DNA from: Lachnospiraceae bacterium
Lineage (GTDB): Bacteria; Bacillota; Clostridia; Lachnospirales; Lachnospiraceae
Length of the DNA: 64,000 nt
Assembly: GCA_024698485.1 (NCBI GenBank)
Contig: JAILRC010000002.1
Coordinates: 27,109-91,108, forward strand
Reading direction: 5' to 3'
Both the position numbers and the translations under genes were made by a program. Below the pieces are notes generated by a model that was not told the origin of the DNA, ran no database searches, and was given only the letters and a program-made list of their open reading frames with translations. Below are positions 1 through 6,520 of the stretch, in pieces (within the stretch, counting starts at the first letter, position 1; each line of letters begins with the position of its first letter).

Positions 1-480
1 TGCCCTACGTTCATAAATGGTTATGATGTTATTCACCAACAACGGAACAAAGGCCAATAAGTATACATTTATATGAGATTTGTCAGTTGTTCTTTTTAAA
101 CGTTTGTTATTTTTTATATCATACACTGTCAGCCCCAGGGGAAAAATTTGAACGGCAAGCATTTCCCAAGAAGTAAAAATGTAATATCCTGCTATTTTTA
201 TTGAATGATTCCAATGTCCGTAATAAAACGAAATAATGGCTGCAAAAGCACAGATAACCGAAATTACGGTTAGGCTTAGTATGATTTTTTTAGGTGTGTT
301 ACTATTATCTTCCCTAAAACTCTCAATATTTATTTTCCCGATGATAAGAAAAAGAAGAAACGGGAAATAAGAATTCAGTAAACTTAATATAATAAGCCCT
401 ATCAAGATACTTACTTGCTTTAACATATGCAATGTGTATTTATTTTTTTCTGATGTACCCTTTGTTATGGAAGTGTCCAT
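1..480 (-). CDS. Polytopic membrane protein, partial (3' end beyond window)
   Basis: The frame is open from an ATG at 480 through the window edge, giving 160 residues with no stop seen. After a polar N-terminus of about 20 residues there are at least four hydrophobic segments (around residues 23-50, 66-90, 105-128 and 145-158), so it is an integral membrane protein. I chose the start at 480 because GGAG lies 10 bases upstream; the in-frame ATG at 426 has no ribosome site. The first 41 bases overlap the end of the lipoprotein gene in another frame, which suggests translational coupling. As the last visible gene of the peptide and ABC run it could be an immunity protein or a permease; no family was recognised. 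Confidence 0.6.
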   Translation of the reverse strand, partial: MDTSITKGTSEKNKYTLHMLKQVSILIGLIILSLLNSYFPFLLFLIIGKINIESFREDNSNTPKKIILSLTVISVICAFAAIISFYYGHWNHSIKIAGYYIFTSWEMLAVQIFPLGLTVYDIKNNKRLKRTTDKSHINVYLLAFVPLLVNNIITIYERRA

Positions 481-799
481 TTTTACATTGCTCCATTTTA
501 ATATAATAATAGTAAATTCCTTCGGTTAAATTTACTGAAATTGAATCCTTGAAATCCTTTCCTTCGAAGAAATATATGTCGTCTCCGGCATCATTGTAAA
601 CTTTGACAATCATATTACCGCTTTCCACTGTTCCTTCAAAATCAGCTTCAAACGTGGAGTCAGAGTTTATGATGAATTTTTCTGTTTTCTCTGTATCAAA
701 TGCTCCGAATCTTGCATTATCTTCAAAGCATTTAGTCTCGCCACATCCTTGAACCAATAATGTTATCAAGATAAACAAGGCCAAACATTTCTTTTTCAT
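440..799 (-). CDS. Small lipoprotein of the peptide/ABC cassette
   Basis: A 119-residue protein with a lipoprotein signal peptide: a lysine-rich start, a hydrophobic stretch and a lipobox ending LVQGC, so Cys19 should be lipidated and the protein anchored outside the membrane. The mature part is short, acidic in the middle and rich in beta-forming residues; no family was recognised. An AAAGGA ribosome site precedes the ATG. It follows the FtsX-like permease by 15 bases and overlaps the next membrane protein gene by 41 bases. Lipoproteins beside bacteriocin ABC transporters often act in self-protection; that role is inferred here only from position. Confidence 0.75.
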   Translation of the reverse strand: MKKKCLALFILITLLVQGCGETKCFEDNARFGAFDTEKTEKFIINSDSTFEADFEGTVESGNMIVKVYNDAGDDIYFFEGKDFKDSISVNLTEGIYYYYIKMEQCKNGHFHNKGYIRKK

Positions 800-814
800 C
801 TTATTATTTCCTTT

Positions 815-1975
815 CTATGATATCATTGCCTTCTTGGGGCTGGTTGAACTGATCCTTACTTTAAGGATCCCGGTAATTGCGATCAGAACTACCGCAGTGA
901 TCATCAGCATAAGAAGGATTATTCTGAAAGATACGTTATATACCGAGATTGGGAAGCCTATCTCTTTGGAAAATCTGCTGTTAATTATAGTACAGATTAT
1001 TTTTGTAACAACAACAGCAAAGATAGAAGAAGTCGACTGGATAATTGCAACCCCGCCCAAATAGCAACTCAAAATGTACTGATCTCTGAGTCCCAGTGCT
1101 TTAAGAATACCAAGTTTTCTTGAGAGACCCTTCATAGCATAGGCAAGAAGAAGAGCTTCCAATACCACCGCAAAAACAGTAACAAATACAGGCATTACCC
1201 TTCGAGTCCCCTTGGTTCCGGACATCCCTAAATTTTCTGAGCACCCGACTACCTGATAATCCGAAAGTTTAATACTCGACGTGATAGCCCTGTAACTTTC
1301 CTCTGCTTCCTTTGTAGGAAGGTAGATCCAAACAACGTTTGGAACAGTGTTTTCCTGTGTTTCTGCCTCAAAAATCACAGAATAATCAAATTTTGCGCCT
1401 GCAGAGTCTAATATTCCAACGACTTCATAGGGAATTTCGGTCATCTCACCCGTAACATCAAAATACATTAATCCACCGCGAACCTCTTTTCCGAAATCGA
1501 TGTGTGAGATCGTATCCCCCACCTTGATATTTGCTGTATTTGCAAGATATCCGCCAACAAGTATCTCGTTTTTACCTTTTTCGGGAATACGACCTTCATG
1601 GATAAATTCCTTCATAACCTCTTCAAGAAATTCGTGCTCGCAGGCATATCTTATGTAGTCATCTCCCGTAAGCTGCCCGGGTCTCGTTATCGATAATGAG
1701 TACCTCGATGTCAATTGATAAATTTTAGAATCTTTTGAAAGCTTTGATCTCAGATCCTTGGCAAAATCGGGTGAAATGTCCTCATACATTCTTGAAAAAC
1801 TCCTGCTGGCCTGTCCTGAGAATATGACATTCGGAGAAAGCTTAGCATATGATCTTTCGGACGTGAAAGTTAATAGAACGCATATTAAAAACATGGATAT
1901 TAGAGTCATTATCGCGAAAAAGATAGTTTTCCCCATACCTCCAAACAATTCTTTGGCAAAAAGCTTGGTTTTCAT
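815..1975 (-). CDS. FtsX/MacB-family ABC transporter permease
   Basis: A 386-residue membrane protein with the MacB-type layout: one transmembrane segment at about residues 17-39, a large extracytoplasmic domain of about 220 residues, then three C-terminal segments (about 259-281, 310-332 and 350-372). An FtsX-like sequence (KLGILKALGLRDQYI) lies between the first two C-terminal segments. Such proteins couple a cytoplasmic ATPase to movement of an extracytoplasmic domain. The partner ATPase gene is directly upstream; AGGAGGGG right after its stop serves this start. It probably exports or expels a peptide, or gives protection from one. The substrate is unknown. Confidence 0.85.
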   Translation of the reverse strand: MKTKLFAKELFGGMGKTIFFAIMTLISMFLICVLLTFTSERSYAKLSPNVIFSGQASRSFSRMYEDISPDFAKDLRSKLSKDSKIYQLTSRYSLSITRPGQLTGDDYIRYACEHEFLEEVMKEFIHEGRIPEKGKNEILVGGYLANTANIKVGDTISHIDFGKEVRGGLMYFDVTGEMTEIPYEVVGILDSAGAKFDYSVIFEAETQENTVPNVVWIYLPTKEAEESYRAITSSIKLSDYQVVGCSENLGMSGTKGTRRVMPVFVTVFAVVLEALLLAYAMKGLSRKLGILKALGLRDQYILSCYLGGVAIIQSTSSIFAVVVTKIICTIINSRFSKEIGFPISVYNVSFRIILLMLMITAVVLIAITGILKVRISSTSPKKAMIS

Positions 1976-1986
1976 TCTTTCCCCTC

Positions 1987-2622
1987 CTATAATTCGACAA
2001 TCTCATCACAAATATCATCAAACACGGACGTGTGGCAGGTTACTATTACCAACTTTGTCTTTTTCAGTTCCTTTAGCAATTCAATGATAATCTGTGCATT
2101 GCCTTCGTCTACATTGGAGATCGGTTCGTCACAAATGAAAATCTCCGCATCTTTCAAAAGCGCTCTCGCAAACGCAAGCCTTTGTTTCTCACCTCCGGAC
2201 AATTCTGCTGTCCTGTGATGTTTTCTGTGTGCAAGGTTCATCTTTTGCAGAAGATCATCAATCTTCTTTCCATCAAATTTTTCCTTAGTATCCTCATATA
2301 TCAGTTTAAGATTTTCAAAGACTGAAAGATTTTCAAAAAGAGCATAGTCCTGGAACACAAAAGAATATCTTTCTTTACGAATACTGCACAGAGTGTTTTT
2401 ATCCGAAAAATCCAAAACTCTTCCATCAATCGACAGATCACCGTATGTCGGGTCATCTAAAAGGCCCAAAATGCTGAGCAAAGTTGTTTTTCCTTTGCCC
2501 GAAGCTCCTTTAAGAAGATACATTTTACCTGCTTCAAATGCGTGACAGAAATCCTTGATAACTTCTATATTGTTTTTCCCTTTTCTATACGTTTTTCCGA
2601 GATTACTTGCCTGAATCCTCAT
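1987..2622 (-). CDS. ABC transporter ATP-binding protein (MacB/LolD-like)
   Basis: A 211-residue stand-alone nucleotide-binding domain. It has Walker A GASGKGKTT at about residues 38-46, the signature LSGGEKQR near 140, Walker B FICDEPISNVD, and a switch histidine in TCHTS. It is close to the minimal length for MacB/LolD ATPases. The Walker A carries K where S, G or C is usual (GxSGKGK), and the exporter next door has the same variant. The gene sits 12 bases after the exporter, with an AAGGAGC ribosome site just past that stop, and 11 bases before the FtsX-like permease, its probable partner. Confidence 0.88.
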   Translation of the reverse strand: MRIQASNLGKTYRKGKNNIEVIKDFCHAFEAGKMYLLKGASGKGKTTLLSILGLLDDPTYGDLSIDGRVLDFSDKNTLCSIRKERYSFVFQDYALFENLSVFENLKLIYEDTKEKFDGKKIDDLLQKMNLAHRKHHRTAELSGGEKQRLAFARALLKDAEIFICDEPISNVDEGNAQIIIELLKELKKTKLVIVTCHTSVFDDICDEIVEL

Positions 2623-2634
2623 TGGGTTGCTCCT

Positions 2635-4269
2635 TTATATAAAAACTGTTTTTACATTAAAATATTGTTCGATTGAATCATCATGTGAAATCACTATTAT
2701 AATTTTCCCTTTAAGTTTATTTAATATTTTTTCAAAAATACGTAATCTTGTTTTTTCATCAATACAAGAAAATGATTCGTCAAAAATATAAACGTCCGCT
2801 TGTTTCAACAAGGTTCGGGCTATTGATAGGCGTTTAATCTCTCCTCCGGAAAAATTGCAGACTACTTCTTCTATTTTTGTATTCAAGCCTTTTTTTAATC
2901 TTGAAACAAAGCCTAAAGCCTCCGCAATATCAAGTGCTTCATTAATATTTCCCTCAATTACTTCTCCATCATCTGACCTCGAGAGATTGGCGTATATTGT
3001 ATCAAAGGCGAATATATCTTCTTGATAGCATACTGCCACTTTTTTTCTCATATCATTTTCTTTGAATGAATAAGTATCGTTGACATAAATGTTTCCTGAC
3101 GAAGCCTCCAAATTTTGTGATATTAAGTTTAAAATTGTACTTTTCCCTTTGCCGCTTGTTCCTTTAATGATATAAGGTAACTTGTTTGTAAATGTCATGT
3201 TGAAATCTTTTAAGATTTTTCTGTCTTCACCCGAAAAGGAAAATGAGACATTATCAAAAGTTATTTTTTCTATTTTGTGTGGGTTATTGAGCTCTCCTTT
3301 GATAACATCCAATTCTAAGTCCAGAATATCAATTATTCTTTGAGCCGAAACCTTAACCTTCTGTAGCTGAATATTTACCGAAACAATCTGTGTAAAAATA
3401 CTTCTGAGAGATGATGCTACTCCAATGATTGCTACAAACGCTCCTAAAGATAAAGAGTCATTCATAACCTTTCTCGCACCTACATATAATAAACTTACAT
3501 CTCCAAGTATACCTATTAATGATACAGCAAACCTAGAAATATACTCCACATCAAAGTTTCTGACACTGATTCTTCGTATTTGCTTTAAACAATTATAATA
3601 ATCATTGATCAGCTGTCCTTGAATCGAAAAAACTTTTACCAAAGGTAAACATATCATATTTCTTGTAAGCATCTTCAAGTGGTCTTGTGTAACTACGCGT
3701 GCATCGTTTTGATTCTCTCTTATTTTTGATGAAAACAAACGAGTGACCAGCATCTGAAGCAAAGAAGGAAGAAGTACCATTAGAAAAAAAACGATGGAAT
3801 ATGTGCAGAGATATGCAGACAAGCATATGAGCGTAAAGATTAAGGATGCATTCCCAATAAGTACATTATTGAAAAAATTATTTACGTAAGTAACATCTTC
3901 CATGATTCGGGTAGATATCGCGGATGAAGATAATTTGTTAATATCACTGAACTTTGCAAGATGAACCCTTTTTAAAAGATCGATTCGCATATCAATACCA
4001 CATTGTTGCGAAACAGCAATATTGCATCTTTCTGCTGCCCAAGATAGAAAGATGCATATAATGCTGACAAAAAGAAAAAGACAGAAAAAACTCGGAAGCA
4101 TCGAAAAATCTCTACTTGCTATAACAGTATCAATCAAGTGCTGATTAACGATATATTGATACATGGATACAACAGTTCCAATCAGTAAAATAATCAGCAT
4201 AAATGCGACTTTTATCCAGTATTTTCGAAAGTACAAATTATATAACCTAAACAGACCCTCTTTGCTCAT
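2635..4269 (-). CDS. ABC exporter, fused transmembrane and ATPase domains, no C39 peptidase
   Basis: A 544-residue half-transporter with about six transmembrane segments over residues 15-290, then an ATPase domain with Walker A GTSGKGKST near residue 370, signature FSGGEIKR near 472, Walker B VYIFDESFSCID and switch histidine ISHDD. It starts directly with membrane sequence, so it lacks the N-terminal C39 protease that trims double-glycine leaders in many bacteriocin exporters. It lies 92 bases downstream of two tandem peptide genes on the same strand and is the obvious candidate to export them. A GAGG ribosome site precedes the ATG. Export of some other small molecule cannot be excluded. Confidence 0.87.
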   Translation of the reverse strand: MSKEGLFRLYNLYFRKYWIKVAFMLIILLIGTVVSMYQYIVNQHLIDTVIASRDFSMLPSFFCLFLFVSIICIFLSWAAERCNIAVSQQCGIDMRIDLLKRVHLAKFSDINKLSSSAISTRIMEDVTYVNNFFNNVLIGNASLIFTLICLSAYLCTYSIVFFLMVLLPSLLQMLVTRLFSSKIRENQNDARVVTQDHLKMLTRNMICLPLVKVFSIQGQLINDYYNCLKQIRRISVRNFDVEYISRFAVSLIGILGDVSLLYVGARKVMNDSLSLGAFVAIIGVASSLRSIFTQIVSVNIQLQKVKVSAQRIIDILDLELDVIKGELNNPHKIEKITFDNVSFSFSGEDRKILKDFNMTFTNKLPYIIKGTSGKGKSTILNLISQNLEASSGNIYVNDTYSFKENDMRKKVAVCYQEDIFAFDTIYANLSRSDDGEVIEGNINEALDIAEALGFVSRLKKGLNTKIEEVVCNFSGGEIKRLSIARTLLKQADVYIFDESFSCIDEKTRLRIFEKILNKLKGKIIIVISHDDSIEQYFNVKTVFI

Positions 4270-4361
4270 TTATATCCTCTTTGTTCAATCAAACATGTCT
4301 CATCATGAAAAAATGAACTGCTCCAATAATAATTTCTTTATACGAAAAACGGACAGGATTA

Positions 4362-4580
4362 CTAAATAAACTTTAATATCCAATCTATAATTGTGACAAT
4401 GATTCCAATCTTTCCGACTGTATCGTCTGATGAACTGTTGTCAATTTTCCCGGCGCTACCATAGGGATCGCATGAAAAATCATACTGTGTGTTTCCGTAA
4501 GAATCCGTATAAGTTCCACATGCATAATCCTTTTTCATATTAGATATGCGTACTCGGGGTAACTTAAGTAAAGTATTCAT
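4362..4580 (-). CDS. Small peptide precursor B (tandem paralogue, putative exported peptide)
   Basis: A 72-residue peptide paralogous to its upstream neighbour. It has a short N-terminal segment with LLKLPRV, then a block of about 30 residues starting DYACGTYTDS and ending GKID that is nearly the same in both peptides, with Cys21 and Cys37 separated by 15 residues. The C-terminal tail of about 20 residues is hydrophobic (GIIVTIIDWILKF), as in membrane-active peptides. The ATG lies one base after the stop of peptide A, with GGGAGGG as ribosome site. No double-glycine leader and no modification enzyme are seen nearby. It is probably a bacteriocin-like or signalling peptide; family not recognised. 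Confidence 0.7.
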   Translation of the reverse strand: MNTLLKLPRVRISNMKKDYACGTYTDSYGNTQYDFSCDPYGSAGKIDNSSSDDTVGKIGIIVTIIDWILKFI

Positions 4581-4581
4581 T

Positions 4582-4788
4582 TTAACCCTCCCGTCCAAAT
4601 ATGAAATCAATAATTTTTTGAAGAAGTCCCCTGTCATCAGCATCAATTTTTCCTTGATTTCCATAAGGATTACAAGAGAAGTCATACTGCACGTTTCCAT
4701 TGGAATCCGTATATGTTCCGCATGCATAATCCTTCGTTGCAATAGAAGATACATTTACTTTGGGTAACTGTAATAATAATTTTTTCAT
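4582..4788 (-). CDS. Small peptide precursor A (tandem paralogue, putative exported peptide)
   Basis: A 68-residue peptide with an excellent AAGGAGG ribosome site six bases before its ATG. The N-terminus (MKKLLLQLPKV) matches the LLxLPxV pattern of peptide B. The central block DYACGTYTDSNGN to GKID carries Cys23 and Cys39, in the same spacing as its paralogue. The C-terminal tail is acidic and then amphipathic (GLLQKIIDFIFG). Duplicate peptides with one conserved core and differing tails suggest a two-component bacteriocin or a pair of signals. An alternative is a ribosomally made, modified peptide whose enzymes lie elsewhere. Confidence 0.72.
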   Translation of the reverse strand: MKKLLLQLPKVNVSSIATKDYACGTYTDSNGNVQYDFSCNPYGNQGKIDADDRGLLQKIIDFIFGREG

Positions 4789-5241
4789 TTTTTCCTCCTT
4801 AGTCCATTTTTCATTGATGAGACCACATTTGATTGACTCCGGACCAAAAAGTGATTAAAATAAAAAAGACTTTATGGTCACTTTGCAAGCGCTGTTTATT
4901 TTCGAAGGTATCCGGCGCTTGCTTTTTTATGCAAAGAATGGTTTCCCATTCGTTTTGCCTTATATAAATATTTTGCGTGAAAAAATAATTCAGTTCACTT
5001 TTGCATGCTACCATAGTAACTAAAAAAAATCAACCGTAAATAGACTGATTTTTTAATTTTTTTTTTGGGTGGGCACATTATTACCTTGAATGAGATTGTT
5101 AGCTTGTCTATTTTTTGTTTCAAAAAAAAATATTTGAAACGGAAAATGCGAAATGCTCGTGACAAAAAAATTTTAAAAAGTCTTAAGAACCGACCGGTGC
5201 AGAGGTAAATAAAACCAATTCCTCTTTTTTGAAAACAACAA
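4789..5241. other. Gene-free AT-rich leader upstream of the peptide cassette
   Basis: No convincing gene is seen here. Reading toward the peptide genes on the minus strand, the stretch has long A and T runs and two inverted repeats. One pairs GAATGG with CCATTC around a four-base loop (4936-4951), extended by outer GCAAA/TTTGC arms to 4931-4958. The other pairs GCAAGCGC (4885-4892) with GCGCTTGC (4915-4922) across a 22-base loop, with a T run after it on the plus strand. The peptide promoter should lie here. Candidate boxes exist, such as TTGATT and TAGCAT 17 bases apart on the minus strand near 5000, but none is decisive. Confidence 0.45.
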
Positions 5242-5283
5242 TAAAAAATGGCTCCAAAGTCCTAACGTACTCGAAACCATTTT
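5242..5283 (-). terminator. Terminator of the HD-GYP gene
   Basis: On the minus strand, a stem of about 14 pairs including G-U pairs (AAAATGGTTTCGAG with CTTTGGAGCCATTTT) around a loop of about ten bases is followed by a T-rich run. It lies about 45 bases past the stop of the HD-GYP gene. Confidence 0.6.
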
Positions 5284-5297
5284 GTCTACAGTCTGAG

Positions 5298-5325
5298 GCG
5301 GCAAGTCAAAAACTTGCCGCTTTTT
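5298..5325 (+). terminator. Perfect GCGGCAAGT hairpin with T run on the plus strand
   Basis: GCGGCAAGT (5298-5306) pairs with ACTTGCCGC (5312-5320) around five bases and is followed by TTTTTC on the plus strand. No plus-strand gene precedes it, so it could end a small unannotated transcript or be part of a mobile palindromic repeat. From the minus side it is a second hairpin just past the HD-GYP stop. Confidence 0.45.
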
Positions 5326-5327
5326 CT

Positions 5328-6410
5328 TTACATTACTTTGATTATCTCCAGTTCGGGATGTTTCATAAGATCCACAAACTCGGAGGCAACCTTTATGATG
5401 GGGCGTGTGAGGCGCTCGTTCAGCATGATCAGCTTTCCGTCGGTACCGTCATTTAAAATGACATGGGATCCGATGAGAGACTGAGCAAGACAGTTCAGGA
5501 ACGGGAGAAGACCCGCAACGTCATATTTGCTGTAACCGTCTTTTTCAAAGCCTGCAACCACGTCGAAGGTGCATATGTCTTCACGATAGGGACGCTTCGA
5601 GGTCATGGCATAGTAGACATCGGCAATGGCCACATAGCGGGCGTAGAAAGGTATCTTTTGGCCGTTAAGACCGTCGGGATAGCCGGATCCGTCAAAACGT
5701 TCATGATGATAAAGGGCGCAGAGAGCAACGTGTTCCGGAAGAGTGGTCTGGGTGAGGAGGCTGTAGCCGAGAGTGGTGTGAGAACGGATCTCTTCCAGTT
5801 CGTCCTCGGTGAGTCTTCCCTGTTTGTTGAGCAGTTCTTCGGGAATGGTGATCTTTCCGATGTCGTGGAAGATCGAGCACAGGATCAGCTCTCGGAGCTG
5901 TTCCTCGGTAAATTGAGCCTTGATGCCTATGATGATGGAGATCAGGGTAACACCGACCGTGTGGATGTATATGCTGTCGTCAAAGTCTCGCGCTGCCTGC
6001 AGGAGCTCAAGAACATGAAGGGTCTCGCCGTATTTTTCGGAGAAAGACTTGATCTTATCGATGAGACCGTCGGTATCGATATCGGAGCGGGGATTCATCA
6101 TGAGGCGTTCAAATACCTCGGAGATGTCTCCGGCCACTGCCAGCAGTTCGCGACGGAAATCCTGATATTCCTTGGTGTCTTTCAGTCTGTTTTCGAGTGG
6201 AGCCTCTTCCTCCAATTCCTCAGGGGTTGCAATGTAGTCGGGAATATAAACGCTGATGGTCTTTAATCCCGCATTGGTGAGGCGTGCCATATAGCGCTGA
6301 GAAAGGACAGTACTTTTGGGTACAACAACCTGGCCGTTTGTTCCCACGGCGTCTGATGCCATGATCATTCCTGCACGTATATCGTTTACGAGAATGTTTT
6401 TATTAATCAT
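5328..6410 (-). CDS. HD-GYP domain cyclic-di-GMP phosphodiesterase
   Basis: A 360-residue cytoplasmic protein. The N-terminal 60 residues match the short beta-rich region often placed before HD-GYP domains. The catalytic domain has His150, the metal-binding HD at 182-183 in FHDIGK, His211, His235 and His236 in HHERFDGSGYP, where GSGYP (241-245) is the GYP signature, and ADVYYAMTSKRPYR afterwards. Enzymes with this set hydrolyse cyclic di-GMP. I chose the start at 6410 because AAGGAAGGGG sits just upstream; a longer frame reaches 6455 without a ribosome site. It is transcribed alone from a promoter whose spacer carries a perfect inverted repeat, so a repressor may control it. Confidence 0.88.
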   Translation of the reverse strand: MINKNILVNDIRAGMIMASDAVGTNGQVVVPKSTVLSQRYMARLTNAGLKTISVYIPDYIATPEELEEEAPLENRLKDTKEYQDFRRELLAVAGDISEVFERLMMNPRSDIDTDGLIDKIKSFSEKYGETLHVLELLQAARDFDDSIYIHTVGVTLISIIIGIKAQFTEEQLRELILCSIFHDIGKITIPEELLNKQGRLTEDELEEIRSHTTLGYSLLTQTTLPEHVALCALYHHERFDGSGYPDGLNGQKIPFYARYVAIADVYYAMTSKRPYREDICTFDVVAGFEKDGYSKYDVAGLLPFLNCLAQSLIGSHVILNDGTDGKLIMLNERLTRPIIKVASEFVDLMKHPELEIIKVM

Positions 6411-6464
6411 GACCCCTTCCTTTCTGATATGGTAGGTAGTTTGCAACTTGTGCATATCACCTTC

Positions 6465-6493
6465 ATACTACACTAAATGTAGTGTAAAGGCAA
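6465..6493 (-). promoter_or_regulatory. HD-GYP promoter with operator-like palindrome
   Basis: On the minus strand TTGCCT (6488-6493) and TAGTAT (6465-6470) are 17 bases apart. The inverted repeat TACACTA-N4-TAGTGTA (6469-6486) fills the spacer and enters the -10 box, as expected for a repressor site. It lies 55 bases upstream of the gene. Confidence 0.6.
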
Positions 6494-6520
6494 GAGAAAA
6501 ATGAAGGGGTCATTGTGGTT

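Noticed and set aside
4811..5014. Possible 67-residue peptide upstream of the two peptide genes
   Set aside because: It lacks the conserved core and a ribosome site and crosses the inverted repeats of the leader.
5463..6266. Long open frame on the plus strand opposite the HD-GYP gene
   Set aside because: It mirrors the catalytic HD-GYP coding region, has no ribosome site and shows no recognisable protein motifs.
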